Origin: Enterovibrio norvegicus FF-33
GTDB taxonomy: Bacteria > Pseudomonadota > Gammaproteobacteria > Enterobacterales > Vibrionaceae
Length of the DNA stretch: 64,000 nt
Assembly (NCBI RefSeq): GCF_000286835.2
Contig: NZ_AJYD02000038.1
Location: 3,081,632 to 3,145,631, forward strand
Direction: 5' to 3'
Shown here: positions 39,038 to 49,745 of the stretch, piece after piece
How the letters are laid out: every line of letters starts with the position of its first letter
How positions within the stretch are numbered: position 1 is the stretch's first letter
The notes under the pieces: generated by a model
Database searches by the model: none
What the model was told of the DNA's origin: nothing
The model's input: the letters and a program-made list of their open reading frames with translations, nothing else
Made by a program: the position numbers and the translations under genes

Positions 39038-39073
39038 TTTAATTGTTATTAATGTTTATCTGCGTAAACAAGA

Positions 39074-39093
39074 AGAGACCCTTAAAGGTCTCT
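39074..39093 (-). terminator. Probable terminator of perM
   Basis: The 7-bp stem AGAGACC (39074-39080) / GGTCTCT (39087-39093) lies 35 bp after the perM stop. On the minus strand it is followed by a T-rich tract. Confidence 0.6.
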
Positions 39094-39127
39094 ACTTATT
39101 ACCTTGTTCTAACCATTACGGATCATT

Positions 39128-40210
39128 TTAGTTGGAAGATTCTTCCACTGCATCATCTTCAAGATCATTCGATGGCAATGCATTCCATACAGCCTTAACC
39201 AATGTGGCCAGAGGAATCGCAAAAAACACCCCCCAGAACCCCCAAAGACCACCGAACACCAAAACAGCCACAATAATGGCGACAGGATGCAGGTTTACCG
39301 CTTCAGAAAACAGAACCGGCACCAGCACATTGCCATCAAGGGCTTGAATAATGCCGTAGGCAAGCATCAAATACCCGAGTTCGGGGCTGATCCCCCATTG
39401 GAACAAGGCCACCATGAAAATCGGTAGCGTAACCGCTGCAGCACCGATATAGGGGATCAACACTGACAATCCTGTTGCCACGCTCAGCAACGCGGCGTAA
39501 CGCAAATCTAATAGCGAAAAGGTAATGTAGCTGGCGATGCCAACAATGATTATTTCTGTCACCTTGCCGCGAATATAATTGGAAATCTGCTCGTTCATCT
39601 CTGTCCCAACACGATTAGTCAGGCGACGATTTCGCGGCAGCACCGTGCTGAATGACGCCAGCATTTGATCTCGGTCTTTGAGCAAGAAAAACAGCAATAA
39701 TGGCACCAGAATCAGATATACCGCCAACGTTGCTAAACTCACTAGTGATGCCAATGAGCCTTTCACTGCCGTTTCCCCTAAGCCAAGCACGCGACTTTGC
39801 AACGTATCAATGAAAGCTTTGACCATCTGTGGCTGGATAACGTCTGGGTAGGCTTCCGGCAAGTGGGAAATGTAATTCTGTAAATCGTTGAACATGGTAG
39901 GAATATCGGCAATCAGATTGATCACCTGCGTCCAAATGGTAGGCACCAGACCGAAACAGGCCAATAGCATCAAGCCAACAAAAATTGTTAGTACCAGAAT
40001 GACAGAGGCAACACGAGGCAAGCCAAATGACACCATCTTTGACACAGGCCATTCCAATAAATACGCCAATACAATAGCCACCAGCAGCGGCGCTAACAAA
40101 TTGCCAAAGAAGTAAATGACAACAAAGCCCACAACAAGCAAAGCGATCAGGCTGACCGCATGGGGGTCAGAAAATCGTCTTTGGTACCAGCGGTTAAGCA
40201 TTTCTAGCAT
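39128..40210 (-). CDS. perM: AI-2E/PerM family transporter
   Basis: A 360-residue inner-membrane protein with about eight helices of the AI-2 exporter family (YdiK, PerM). The N-terminal helices are VSLIALLVVGFVVIYFFGN and LLAPLLVAIVLAYLLEWPVS. A soluble middle loop lies at about 95-150, and the C-terminal half includes LSVLIPYIGAAAVTLPIF and FGGLWGFWGVFFAIPLATL. PerM neighbours bepA and yfgD-type arsC in enterics and vibrios, as here. The transported substrate is unknown for PerM itself. Confidence 0.9.
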   Translation of the reverse strand: MLEMLNRWYQRRFSDPHAVSLIALLVVGFVVIYFFGNLLAPLLVAIVLAYLLEWPVSKMVSFGLPRVASVILVLTIFVGLMLLACFGLVPTIWTQVINLIADIPTMFNDLQNYISHLPEAYPDVIQPQMVKAFIDTLQSRVLGLGETAVKGSLASLVSLATLAVYLILVPLLLFFLLKDRDQMLASFSTVLPRNRRLTNRVGTEMNEQISNYIRGKVTEIIIVGIASYITFSLLDLRYAALLSVATGLSVLIPYIGAAAVTLPIFMVALFQWGISPELGYLMLAYGIIQALDGNVLVPVLFSEAVNLHPVAIIVAVLVFGGLWGFWGVFFAIPLATLVKAVWNALPSNDLEDDAVEESSN

Positions 40211-40222
40211 GTAAATTCCCGT

Positions 40223-40444
40223 TTAAAGTTTGGTGACGCAAAACACCGTCACTCCATGAACAATCTGCTGTTCGAAATCAAACCCATTACTGTTCAAGTA
40301 GCGAGGAATGTCTTTCAATGCACCGCTGTCCGATACATATAGCGCTATTTGCTCTCCCTGCCCCAACGTTGCACAGGCTCTTTTGGCCATTGTTCACGCC
40401 ATAGGACAACGTTGCTCACGCAAATCAAGGGATTGAATTTCCAT
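40223..40444 (-). pseudogene. TusA/SirA-family sulfurtransferase gene interrupted by an in-frame TGA
   Basis: Reading the minus strand from ATG at 40444 gives MEIQSLDLREQRCPMA, which contains the TusA-family active-site Cys-Pro. A TGA at codon 17 (40394-40396) follows, and then the same frame runs on without another stop for 56 codons: TMAKRACATLGQGEQIALYV, SDSGALKDIPRYLNSNGFDF, up to TAA at 40223-40225. The 73-codon total fits TusA-like proteins. A TusA-like gene between perM and bepA is normal in vibrios. One base change explains the stop. The stop lies three codons after the Cys-Pro, not at the catalytic position, so selenocysteine is unlikely. The frame is too short, once split, to be seen as an intact gene. 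Confidence 0.85.
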
Positions 40445-40628
40445 TCTTTCTCACTGATCGCTATTATCGACCGCATTGTATACTCAAACGGCGCGGAGAA
40501 GTAGTTTGGGTAATAGTGACATTGGGGTAATTTGGGTAAACAATACAGAACCTCTCAATAGGTTTGGTGTCTACTTCTAAGATATCGCATTCTTACCTTT
40601 CCGCGTGCTGGAGGCACTCACGTCAGTT

Positions 40629-42086
40629 ATGCAGCTGTTCAAAAAAATGACGACTAGCCTGCTTGTCGCATCTCTCTCGCTGTCTTCACCTGTTATGGCA
40701 ACAAGCTACAGCGAACTGCCGGATATTGGCACCGTAGCGGCAGGCACTTTATCGGTCGAGAAAGAGATAGAATACGGTAATGCCTACATGCGTATGTTGC
40801 GTGGTAGCCAACCGATCGTTACCGACCCTCTTCTTTCGGAGTATATTTCATCGCTCGGTGCGACATTAGTTGCAAATGCGAATGATGTGAAAACACCGTT
40901 TGAATTCATTCTAATTCGCAATCGTGACATTAATGCATTCGCATTCTTTGGTGGTCATGTTGCTTTGCATACAGGTCTGTTTCTTCACGCTCAAAGCGAA
41001 AGTGAATTAGCCTCGGTTGTCGCTCACGAAATCGCACACTTAACCCAACGCCACCTTGCTCGCGCGATGGAAGAGCAAGCAAGACAAACACCGCTCACCA
41101 TGGCAGCCCTCGTTGGATCACTCATGCTCGCGATCGCGGCACCGCAAGCGGGTATCGCGGCAGCACAAGCCACGACAGCAGCATCCATTCAAAGCCGAAT
41201 CAATTACACGCGAAGCAATGAAAAAGAAGCGGACCGCGTCGGTATCGAAACCCTTTCTCGATCTGGGTTCGACGTAAATGCCATGCCGCGATTCTTCACA
41301 CGTTTGTCTGATCAATATCGCTTTGCGTCAAAACCACCCCAGTTTCTGCTCACGCACCCAATGCCAGATGCGCGTATCACAGATTCTCGTGAACGGGCGC
41401 AACAGTATCCGCAAAAAACGGTCCCTTATTCGCCGGAATATCAACTGGCACGATCGCGCGTTATTGCAAGGTATGCCGGTATCGATGCAAGCGCGGCGTT
41501 AGATGGTTTTAATCGTGATTTGAAGAAAGCCTCTCCCGCACAAGCGCAATCATTAAATTACGGCAAGGCGCTGGTCTATATCGATAGCCGCCAATTTGAC
41601 AAAGCAGGGGCACTACTGACGCCACTTTATAAAGCGCAGCCAAACAACCGCTTTTTCCTCGATGCAATGACCGACCTTGATGTTAGCCAGAAACATTTTG
41701 ACCAAGCATTGAAACGCCTTAACACCGCATTGGAAAGCCAACCCAATAATCCTGTTTTGTTATTGAATCGGGATTACGTGTTGGTGAAAGCGGAAAAATA
41801 TAAACAAGCCACGTCTGGGCTCATGCAATATACCCATCGCTACCCCAATGACACCAATGGCTGGTCGCTGCTTCAAGAAGCGTATGACAATCAAGGGATA
41901 CGTCATGGCGCTCTAGCTGCACAAGGCGAGCTATACGCGTTACAAGGACGCTGGCACAAAGCCATTAACAATTACACACAAGCTAGCCAGCTCGTCGATC
42001 TTGGCAGTCTTGATCAAGCTCGTTACGATGCACGTATTGACCAGCTTAGGGTTGAAGAAGCGCGATATGCTGCACTTCAGCGCTAA
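40629..42086 (+). CDS. bepA: Periplasmic M48 metalloprotease BepA (YfgC)
   Basis: BepA is a chaperone and protease for LptD and other outer-membrane proteins, acting with the BAM complex. The protein has about 485 residues. A signal peptide ends near SSPVMA. The zinc site HEIAH (about residue 138) is followed by the third ligand in the NEKEADRVG helix. A C-terminal TPR region (about 300-480) has repeats such as FDKAGALLTPLYKAQPNNRF. The ATG at 40629 follows a GGAGG box at an unusually long distance (about 14 bases); Met at 40647 is an alternative. Confidence 0.93.
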   Translation: MQLFKKMTTSLLVASLSLSSPVMATSYSELPDIGTVAAGTLSVEKEIEYGNAYMRMLRGSQPIVTDPLLSEYISSLGATLVANANDVKTPFEFILIRNRDINAFAFFGGHVALHTGLFLHAQSESELASVVAHEIAHLTQRHLARAMEEQARQTPLTMAALVGSLMLAIAAPQAGIAAAQATTAASIQSRINYTRSNEKEADRVGIETLSRSGFDVNAMPRFFTRLSDQYRFASKPPQFLLTHPMPDARITDSRERAQQYPQKTVPYSPEYQLARSRVIARYAGIDASAALDGFNRDLKKASPAQAQSLNYGKALVYIDSRQFDKAGALLTPLYKAQPNNRFFLDAMTDLDVSQKHFDQALKRLNTALESQPNNPVLLLNRDYVLVKAEKYKQATSGLMQYTHRYPNDTNGWSLLQEAYDNQGIRHGALAAQGELYALQGRWHKAINNYTQASQLVDLGSLDQARYDARIDQLRVEEARYAALQR

Positions 42087-42142
42087 CACTAAGATAATAA
42101 CAATAAACATTGCGACGACGAACGCAGTAAAAAGGAGCTTTC

Positions 42143-43074
<932 letters not shown>

Positions 43075-43090
43075 TAAAAGGAGTTATCCG

Positions 43091-43504
43091 TTGTTCTCTT
43101 CTACCTCTCGCCTCAGGGCGACTGCACTTTCTTCCTATCTCGGTTTGTTTGTCTGGGTTGCCCTTTGGCACGGTGTGTTATCGCCGCATGTGCACGTGAA
43201 CCCCTATGGTGTAACCATTGCGTGGCTACTGCCTTTGCTTTTGCCATTGAAAGGTATTCTCACGGGTAAACCCTACACCCATGCGTGGGCAAATTTCATT
43301 TTGATGTTTTACTTCATCCACGCATTAACGATCCTTTGGGTCGATCAAGGTGAGCGCTGGCTAGCATTGGTGGAGTTGCTTCTGACGTCTATTTCATTTG
43401 TCAGCAACATCTATTTCGCCAAACGCAAAGGACAAGAATTAGGATTGGGTCTGAAAAAGCTGTCCCAAGTTGAACGCGAGGAAAAGGCGCGATTTGAGAA
43501 GTAA
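43091..43504 (+). CDS. DUF2069 membrane protein (TTG start)
   Basis: A 137-residue inner-membrane protein with four helices (about 12-32, 40-58, 68-88, 95-112) and a basic C-terminal tail. It fits DUF2069, conserved after wrbA in vibrios, function unknown. The start is the uncommon TTG at 43091: a strong AAAGGAG box lies eight bases upstream, and no other good initiation site is present. A terminator follows. Confidence 0.85.
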   Translation: MFSSTSRLRATALSSYLGLFVWVALWHGVLSPHVHVNPYGVTIAWLLPLLLPLKGILTGKPYTHAWANFILMFYFIHALTILWVDQGERWLALVELLLTSISFVSNIYFAKRKGQELGLGLKKLSQVEREEKARFEK

Positions 43505-43530
43505 TTGTACTTAGCAATCAAATAGACATA

Positions 43531-43562
43531 AAAAAAGCAGATGACTAATCATCTGCTTTTTT
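43531..43562. terminator. Bidirectional terminator
   Basis: A 14-bp stem AAAAAAGCAGATGA / TCATCTGCTTTTTT with a 4-base loop lies between convergent DUF2069 and DUF2066 genes. Confidence 0.92.
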
Positions 43563-43584
43563 TTCGCTTAGTTTAACGAATCCG

Positions 43585-44715
43585 CTAGCCAATCCACTGA
43601 TAAGTAATTGCTGGCGTTACTGGCACAACAGCATCAGGAACAACCAGTGACGGAACAACAACGCCATCGATCATCTCACCCGACTCGATACTTACAGGCT
43701 GAACAGGTACAGGAATCACTGACGGTTCAGGCAAAACCTCAACACGACGTAAGCGACGATCTGTCATCATCTCATTATGAAAGATCTCTTCATTCGCCAA
43801 CAAGCTGATACGGAACGTTGCCGTCCCTTCCTCGATTGACTCCAAACGGAGCGCTGCAACAGAATTAAGCCCTTTGAGGGTACGTTCAACCACGAAGAAA
43901 TCTTCAGCATCATTTAAGCCTGAGATTCGCAGCGCTTTGGCACTGCTATCTGCCACACCCAAGTTAATCGCCAAACGATCAGCATAATAATCCGAGATAT
44001 CGTCGATCATTTTTGCAAAAGCCTGTGCAGGTGCACCCGCAGCCTGACCTTCTATCGGCGCATCATTGCCAATGCTTGCAGCATTTGGGAACAACTGCCA
44101 GCTCAGGCGATTATCGCGCACTTTCACCACAGCTACGCCAGTTGGGTTATAACGCGCACTGGCTTGTGAAATAGGCGCCGCAAAGCCACCCCACAGATCT
44201 GGAATAGACACCGCGACCACATCATCAAAGTCGCCCACAGGCATAAGCACAGGTAAACCACGGCGCTCACCTTCCGCTTTTAGGGTATCAATAAGCGCAG
44301 AGCCCGATTGTTCCCACACCACGTTACGCTGCGACGCATTGTCTTCCACCAACCAGAACAAGACTTCTGGACGCGGTAAGCCCCAGTAAGGAGCCTGCGC
44401 CTGTGTCAGTAAGGTACGAATTTTGGCATCATCAAATGCCAGCACCAATGTGCGCAATCCCTCTGATTCGCCATAACCCAACTGAGTAATGTATTGATTC
44501 ACAGACGGCAGCGCTTTTTGAATAACAGCATTGTCACCCAACGCAGATTCGCCCGACGTGCGCACCAGCACATCAACAAACGCTTTTTGTTTTGCCGCTT
44601 GCTCCGTTGCTCTGTCGCTATCATCCAGCACCACTTCTGTACTGAATAGAGACGCGGCCATTGCGCTGGTTTGCCCAAACGCTAACGCTAAAACGAAAAA
44701 GAAGATCCGTAACAT
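43585..44715 (-). CDS. DUF2066 family periplasmic protein
   Basis: A 376-residue exported protein. The ATG at 44715 gives a clean signal peptide (MLRIFFFVLALAFG..., cleaved after SAMA), while the upstream extension in the same frame would bury it. The DUF2066 domain starts SLFSTEVVLDDSDRATEQAA and extends over about the next 330 residues; the C-terminal 60 residues are a Pro/Val-rich tail (PVPVQPVSIESGEM). The function is unknown. It is convergent with wrbA-DUF2069 and divergent from uraA, consistent with the vibrio layout near purM. Confidence 0.85.
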   Translation of the reverse strand: MLRIFFFVLALAFGQTSAMAASLFSTEVVLDDSDRATEQAAKQKAFVDVLVRTSGESALGDNAVIQKALPSVNQYITQLGYGESEGLRTLVLAFDDAKIRTLLTQAQAPYWGLPRPEVLFWLVEDNASQRNVVWEQSGSALIDTLKAEGERRGLPVLMPVGDFDDVVAVSIPDLWGGFAAPISQASARYNPTGVAVVKVRDNRLSWQLFPNAASIGNDAPIEGQAAGAPAQAFAKMIDDISDYYADRLAINLGVADSSAKALRISGLNDAEDFFVVERTLKGLNSVAALRLESIEEGTATFRISLLANEEIFHNEMMTDRRLRRVEVLPEPSVIPVPVQPVSIESGEMIDGVVVPSLVVPDAVVPVTPAITYQWIG

Positions 44716-44976
44716 ATATTTGCCAGATAACTCGATTTTTAAACGTTGATCATAAATTGAAGCCACACTGTCAGCAATGGCAAAAGACCGAATTTGAGTG
44801 ATATACCCAAACCACCGACGATGGGCTCAATACCTCGCACATATTCATTGACCGCATACTGAGCAAAAAGTTAGCAACAAGAGGTGCAACTCGTCGACAA
44901 GATGACGAGTGATGCTGCAGTGCCCTTACTCTTCATGATAGTATCCGCCGATTTTTTTATTTCAGGAAGGAGCGTC

Positions 44977-46218
44977 ATGATGCAATTCTTACTCGGAGCA
45001 CAAATGTTATTTGTAGCCTTCGGCGCGTTAGTACTGGTTCCGCTACTCACCGGACTAGACCCTAACGTCGCGTTGTTTGGTGCTGGTGTCGGCACTCTGC
45101 TTTTCCAACTCGTGACAAAACGCTCCGTCCCCATTTTCCTCGCGTCCTCTTTTGCTTTCATCGCACCTATCATGTTTGGCGTTCAAACTTGGGGTATTCC
45201 TGCCACCATGGGCGGCCTAATGGTAGCTGGGGTGGTTTATGTCATCATGGGTGGCATCATTAAAGTCAGAGGTGTTGGCTTTATCCACAAACTACTTCCA
45301 CCTGTAGTGGTTGGCCCCGTGATCATGGTCATTGGCCTTGGTTTAGCCCCAGCAGCCGTCAATATGGCACTGGGGAAATCAGGTGACGGCGCATTTCAGT
45401 TAGTTGATGGGTCAGTCGCGCTTTGGATTTCAGGTATTTCACTGGCAACGACCATTGCGATGTCTGTATTCGCCAAAGGCTTCTTCAGGCTAGTGCCTAT
45501 TTTGGCCGGTATTATTTCAGGCTATGTGACAGCATTATTCTTTGGCGTGGTCGACTTTTCACCTGTACTGAACGCCGCTTGGCTCGCCATGCCTGCCTTT
45601 ACCGCGCCTGCATTTAACATTAACGCGATTCTGTTCATGATCCCTGTTGCCATTGCCCCTGCCGTTGAACATGTGGGTGACATGCTGGCAATATCGAATG
45701 TCACCGGTAAAGACTACCTGAAAAAACCAGGCCTGCACCGCACCATGGCGGGCGATGGTGTAGCAACTATCGCCGCATCCATGTTTGGCGCTCCACCAAA
45801 TACTACCTACAGTGAAGTGACTGGCGCGGTCATGCTGACACGTGCATTCAACCCAGCCATCATGACGTGGGCAGCAGTTACCGCCATTATCTTGGCATTT
45901 GTCGGTAAATTGGGCGCAGTGCTGCAAACTATTCCAGTTCCTGTCATGGGCGGCATCATGATCTTGCTGTTTGGCTCAATTGCCACTGTCGGTCTTAACA
46001 CCTTGATCAAAAATCAGGTCGATTTGCACAAAGCCCGTAATCTGACCATTGTGGCGGTCACGCTGGTATTTGGTATCGGTGGCATGGCATTTGGTATTGG
46101 TGAATTCAGCCTACAAGGCATCAGCCTTTGCGGTATCGTCGCTATCTTGCTGAACCTTATTCTGCCGCATGACATGGGTGAAACCCACGTTGTTGATAAT
46201 GCCCAGATGGAAGACTAA
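44977..46218 (+). CDS. uraA: Uracil permease UraA (NCS2/xanthine-uracil family)
   Basis: This inner-membrane H+:uracil symporter works with Upp to salvage uracil. It has 413 residues and about 14 helices, with the family motif region VGPVIMVIGLGLAPAAVN and PVAIAPAVEHVGDMLAISNV carrying the substrate Glu/His region. The ATG at 44977 (or 44980) follows AGGAAGGAG; the longer frame to 44884 lacks a ribosome site. The leader contains the stem ACTCGTC/GACGAGT (44889-44910) followed by a T7 run at 44952; an attenuator is possible but not shown. A bidirectional terminator separates it from upp. Confidence 0.93.
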   Translation: MMQFLLGAQMLFVAFGALVLVPLLTGLDPNVALFGAGVGTLLFQLVTKRSVPIFLASSFAFIAPIMFGVQTWGIPATMGGLMVAGVVYVIMGGIIKVRGVGFIHKLLPPVVVGPVIMVIGLGLAPAAVNMALGKSGDGAFQLVDGSVALWISGISLATTIAMSVFAKGFFRLVPILAGIISGYVTALFFGVVDFSPVLNAAWLAMPAFTAPAFNINAILFMIPVAIAPAVEHVGDMLAISNVTGKDYLKKPGLHRTMAGDGVATIAASMFGAPPNTTYSEVTGAVMLTRAFNPAIMTWAAVTAIILAFVGKLGAVLQTIPVPVMGGIMILLFGSIATVGLNTLIKNQVDLHKARNLTIVAVTLVFGIGGMAFGIGEFSLQGISLCGIVAILLNLILPHDMGETHVVDNAQMED

Positions 46219-46244
46219 GCCTCTGAGCGCATTTCACTAAGCAC

Positions 46245-46274
46245 AAAAAAGGCTTCCCTCGGGAAGCCTTTTTT
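46245..46274. terminator. Bidirectional terminator between uraA and upp
   Basis: A 14-bp stem AAAAAAGGCTTCCC / GGGAAGCCTTTTTT with a two-base TC loop. Confidence 0.93.
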
Positions 46275-46308
46275 ACATATCGCGTTTCCGCTTTCGATTA
46301 CCGCACGA

Positions 46309-46935
46309 TTACTTAGTACCGAAAATCTTGTCGCCTGCATCACCCAAGCCAGGAACGATATAGCCTTTGTCATTCAGCTTTTCATCGATTGCAGCGGTGT
46401 ACAGTTCAACGTCTGGGTGCGCTTTTTCCAAGGCATCAAGACCTTCAGGTGCCGCAACCAGAACCAATACTTTGATGTTGTCACAACCATTTTCTTTCAG
46501 CAGATCGATCGTCGCGATCATTGAGCCACCGGTTGCTAACATTGGGTCAACCACCAGCGCCATACGCTCTTCGATGTTGCTTGCGAGCTTGTGGAAGTAA
46601 GGCACAGGCTCTAGCGTTTCTTCATCGCGGTAAATACCAACAACACTGATGCGTGCACTTGGAATGTGCTCCAATACGCCGTCCATCATGCCCAGACCTG
46701 CACGCAGGATTGGCACAACCGTCACTTTCTTACCTTTGATCTGGTCAACTTCAACCGGGCCGTTCCAGCCTTCAATAGTGACTTTTTCCGTTTCGAAATC
46801 TGATGTTGCTTCGTACGTTAGCAGGCTGCCAACTTCGGTCGCTAATTCACGGAAACGTTTGGTGCTGATATCACCTTCACGCATCAAACCGATTTTATGC
46901 TTAACCAGTGGGTGCTTAACCTCAACGACTTTCAT
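46309..46935 (-). CDS. upp: Uracil phosphoribosyltransferase
   Basis: It converts uracil and PRPP to UMP (pyrimidine salvage). The protein has 208 residues. The PRPP loop is [17 protein letters not shown] (about residues 128-144) and the uracil-binding C-terminal end [11 protein letters not shown] is present. The start [16 protein letters not shown] at 46935 has an AGGAG box; the in-frame extension of 14 codons is spurious. It is convergent with uraA and divergent from purM. Confidence 0.97.
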   Translation of the reverse strand: MKVVEVKHPLVKHKIGLMREGDISTKRFRELATEVGSLLTYEATSDFETEKVTIEGWNGPVEVDQIKGKKVTVVPILRAGLGMMDGVLEHIPSARISVVGIYRDEETLEPVPYFHKLASNIEERMALVVDPMLATGGSMIATIDLLKENGCDNIKVLVLVAAPEGLDALEKAHPDVELYTAAIDEKLNDKGYIVPGLGDAGDKIFGTK

Positions 46936-47036
46936 GACAGACTCCTGAAAAAAACAAATTCCCCGCATTATACACAAGAAAAATGGGTGGAATAGTTACA
47001 TACAACCAGTTGCGGTTTTTTGCTGCAATTTGCCTT

Positions 47037-47052
47037 ACGCAAACGTTTTCCT
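47037..47052. promoter_or_regulatory. PurR box candidate between upp and purM
   Basis: ACGCAAACGTTTTCCT matches the PurR consensus ACGCAAACGTTTGCGT at 14 of 16 positions (counted by eye). It lies about 63 bp before purM, so repression of purM-purN by hypoxanthine/guanine-bound PurR is likely. Confidence 0.75.
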
Positions 47053-47114
47053 TTTTAGAATGTCGCTGTTAAAATGGCGCGGCTTTTAAGTCCACAACTC
47101 GGTAAGGATCCCCA

Positions 47115-48158
47115 GTGAGCGATAATAAGTCTTCTCTAAGCTACAAAGATGCAGGTGTAGATATCGATGCAGGCAACGCCCTGGTCGACAGAATCAAAGG
47201 CGTAGTTAAGCGCACTCGTCGTCCTGAAGTGATGGGTGGTATCGGTGGCTTCGGCGCACTTTGTGAACTGCCTACGAAATACAAACATCCGGTACTGGTA
47301 TCAGGTACTGACGGTGTAGGCACCAAACTTCGCCTAGCGATGGATCTGAAAAAACACGACACCATTGGTATTGATTTGGTCGCGATGTGTGTCAACGACC
47401 TGATTGTTCAAGGTGCAGAACCGCTATTTTTCCTTGATTATTACGCAACAGGTAAGCTGGATATTGATACCGCAGCAAGTGTTGTTACGGGTATTGGTGA
47501 AGGTTGCTTGCAATCAGGCTGTGCACTGATCGGTGGTGAAACCGCTGAAATGCCAGGTATGTACGAAGGTGAAGATTACGACGTGGCAGGTTTCTGCGTC
47601 GGCGTTGTGGAAAAAGAAGACATTATTGATGGGACGAAAGTCAGCGCTGGCGATGCCATCATTGCTATCGCTTCATCAGGCCCTCACTCAAACGGTTACA
47701 GCTTGGTTCGCAAAATCATCGAAGTGTCTAACGCCGATGTCAATGCAGAGCTGGACGGTAAAACGCTAGGTGAGCATCTGCTAGAGCCTACCCGCATTTA
47801 TGTGAAGCCTGTTTTGAAGATGTTGGAAACCTGCGATGCGCATGCGATTTCTCACATCACCGGTGGTGGTTTCTGGGAAAATATCCCTCGCGTATTGCCG
47901 CAAGGCACTAAAGCCGTTATCGACGGCAACAGCTGGGAATGGCCAGCGATCTTCACGTGGCTACAAGAAAATGGCAACGTAACGGATCATGAAATGTACC
48001 GCACCTTCAACTGTGGTGTAGGCCTGATTGTTGCTCTACCGGCAGAACAAGCTCAACAAGCGATCGATATTCTGAATCAAGAAGGCGAAAACGCGTGGTT
48101 GTTAGGCAACATTGAAAACGCTGCCGCTGGTGAAGAACAGGTAGAGATCAAGGGGTAA
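47115..48158 (+). CDS. purM: AIR synthetase PurM (GTG start)
   Basis: It cyclises FGAM to AIR in purine synthesis using ATP. The protein has 347 residues, with [20 protein letters not shown] at the start, [32 protein letters not shown] and [16 protein letters not shown]. The GTG start at 47115 is the same codon as in E. coli purM and follows an AAGGATC purine stretch. purN starts two bases after the stop, so purM-purN is an operon. Confidence 0.96.
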   Translation: MSDNKSSLSYKDAGVDIDAGNALVDRIKGVVKRTRRPEVMGGIGGFGALCELPTKYKHPVLVSGTDGVGTKLRLAMDLKKHDTIGIDLVAMCVNDLIVQGAEPLFFLDYYATGKLDIDTAASVVTGIGEGCLQSGCALIGGETAEMPGMYEGEDYDVAGFCVGVVEKEDIIDGTKVSAGDAIIAIASSGPHSNGYSLVRKIIEVSNADVNAELDGKTLGEHLLEPTRIYVKPVLKMLETCDAHAISHITGGGFWENIPRVLPQGTKAVIDGNSWEWPAIFTWLQENGNVTDHEMYRTFNCGVGLIVALPAEQAQQAIDILNQEGENAWLLGNIENAAAGEEQVEIKG

Positions 48159-48160
48159 CC

Positions 48161-48796
48161 ATGAAAAAGCTGGTTGTTCTGGTTTCAGGGAATGGTTCTA
48201 ACCTTCAAGCAATTATCGATCGCTGTCATGACAGAAATGACATGCATATCGCGGCGGTGATTGCGAACAAAGAAGAGGTCTATGGGCTAACACGCGCAAC
48301 GGATGCGGGTATTGATGCAGTCGTGGTTGCCAGTAAAGGCATGACTGATCGCAGTCAATACGACAACCAGTTAATGGCGACCATTGATGAGTACGCGCCT
48401 GATTTAATCGTACTTGCGGGTTTTATGCGTATTTTAACACCGGAGTTTGTTCGTCACTATGAAGGCAAGATGTTAAACATCCACCCTTCACTGTTACCCA
48501 AATACCCGGGGTTAAATACCCACCAGCGCGCGATTGATGCAGGCGATACCGAACATGGCACGTCAGTACACTTTGTTACCGAAGAGCTAGATGGTGGCCC
48601 TGTTATTCTTCAGGCGCGTGTACCTATCTTTGAAGACGACAATGCAGACAATGTCTTTGCTCGTATTCAAGAGCAAGAGCATCGCATCTACCCTCTTGTC
48701 ATTGAATGGTTCTGTCAAGGTAGGCTAGAAATGACCGAAGGTAATGCAGTGTTAGACAGTGCAACGCTCGGTCTGCATGGCTATGCGTTTGAGTAA
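48161..48796 (+). CDS. purN: GAR transformylase PurN
   Basis: It transfers formyl from 10-formyl-THF to GAR. It has 211 residues. The active-site Asn-His-Pro lies in MLNIHPSLLPKYPG (about Asn106/His108), and the conserved Asp in HGTSVHFVTEELDGGP. The N-terminal VVLVSGNGSNLQAIID is the phosphate-binding loop. It is coupled to purM and ends at a strong terminator. Confidence 0.96.
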   Translation: MKKLVVLVSGNGSNLQAIIDRCHDRNDMHIAAVIANKEEVYGLTRATDAGIDAVVVASKGMTDRSQYDNQLMATIDEYAPDLIVLAGFMRILTPEFVRHYEGKMLNIHPSLLPKYPGLNTHQRAIDAGDTEHGTSVHFVTEELDGGPVILQARVPIFEDDNADNVFARIQEQEHRIYPLVIEWFCQGRLEMTEGNAVLDSATLGLHGYAFE

Positions 48797-48846
48797 CTAA
48801 AGCTATTTTATTATTCAATGACGCCGTGCTCAGCGAAAATTAGCGA

Positions 48847-48882
48847 ATAAAAAACGCGCCCATTCAGTGGCGCGTTTTTTAT
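48847..48882. terminator. Bidirectional terminator after purN
   Basis: A 14-bp stem ATAAAAAACGCGCC / GGCGCGTTTTTTAT with an 8-base loop lies between convergent purN and the YafJ gene. Confidence 0.92.
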
Positions 48883-48907
48883 ATCTCAGATTTTCTATCA
48901 AAGTTCC

Positions 48908-49723
48908 CTAAGCGTTTTGTACTGCACTCATCTTCTGCGCGATTTCTGCCTGATTACAGGTAATCACCTCACCCAAATGAAACACACAATATTCACCCGG
49001 CTGCATTTTATGCCAGGTTTCATTGTTGGTCAGTGGTTGAGTGGCGATCACTGTGACGACATCATTCGGCGTGGTTTCTTGCTGAAAATCCACCGTCACT
49101 TCTTCGTCAATTAAACTGGCTTTGCCAAATGGAGCGCGGCGCGTTATCGAGTGCAGATTATTGGTGCAATACGCCATGACATAATCACCATCACTGAACA
49201 GCATGTTGAATACCCCCAGTTCACGGAGTGTGTCACAACGGCTCGCGATAAAGCGAAATACTTCCGTCATGTCTTCAGGCTTGTCCGGATAGTGCTTTTC
49301 GATCTCACACAGCAGCCAACAAAATGCCTTTTCACTGTCCGTTTCACCAACAGGTTTGAAATGGCCTGTCGGTAAGTTTTCATATCCTGTCAGCTGCCCA
49401 TTGTGCGCGTAGGTCCAATAACTGCCCCAGATTTCGCGAGTAAATGGGTGAGTGTTCACCAAATTCACATCACCACGGTTAGCTTGACGAATATGACTAA
49501 TCACGGCACAGCTTTTGATCGGATAACTCTGCACCAACTCAGCAATTTTCGAATTACAGCTTGGGTTGGGATCTTTAAACGTACGAAAGCCTTTGCCTTC
49601 ATAAAAGACGATACCCCAGCCATCACGATGAGGGCCAGTATTGCCCCCTCGCTGAATTAGACCCGTAAAACTAAAACATATATCGGTGGGTACATTGGCA
49701 CTCATACCAAGAAGTTCACACAT
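48908..49723 (-). CDS. YafJ-like class II glutamine amidotransferase
   Basis: A 271-residue Ntn-hydrolase-fold protein: Cys2 (after Met1 removal, MCELLGMSANVP) is the nucleophile. The conserved GGNTGPHRDGWGIVFYEG, SHIRQANRG and HPFTREIWGSYWTYAHNG make up the glutamine pocket. No synthase domain is attached, so it either hydrolyses glutamine or a related amide, or serves an unknown partner. It is followed by gmhA upstream in the same direction (23 bp gap between the genes), as in E. coli yafJ-gmhA order. Confidence 0.93.
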   Translation of the reverse strand: MCELLGMSANVPTDICFSFTGLIQRGGNTGPHRDGWGIVFYEGKGFRTFKDPNPSCNSKIAELVQSYPIKSCAVISHIRQANRGDVNLVNTHPFTREIWGSYWTYAHNGQLTGYENLPTGHFKPVGETDSEKAFCWLLCEIEKHYPDKPEDMTEVFRFIASRCDTLRELGVFNMLFSDGDYVMAYCTNNLHSITRRAPFGKASLIDEEVTVDFQQETTPNDVVTVIATQPLTNNETWHKMQPGEYCVFHLGEVITCNQAEIAQKMSAVQNA

Positions 49724-49745
49724 ATTCCGTCACGCTTTCCTTGGA

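Noticed and set aside
40394..40396. Selenocysteine reading of the TGA in the TusA-like gene
   Set aside because: The TGA lies outside the catalytic Cys-Pro, no clear SECIS hairpin is visible just downstream, and selenocysteine genes were not seen in the window. A nonsense change is simpler.
44884..44976. In-frame N-terminal extension of UraA
   Set aside because: No ribosome site at 44884-44902, while the 44977 start has AGGAAGGAG and matches the family N-terminus.
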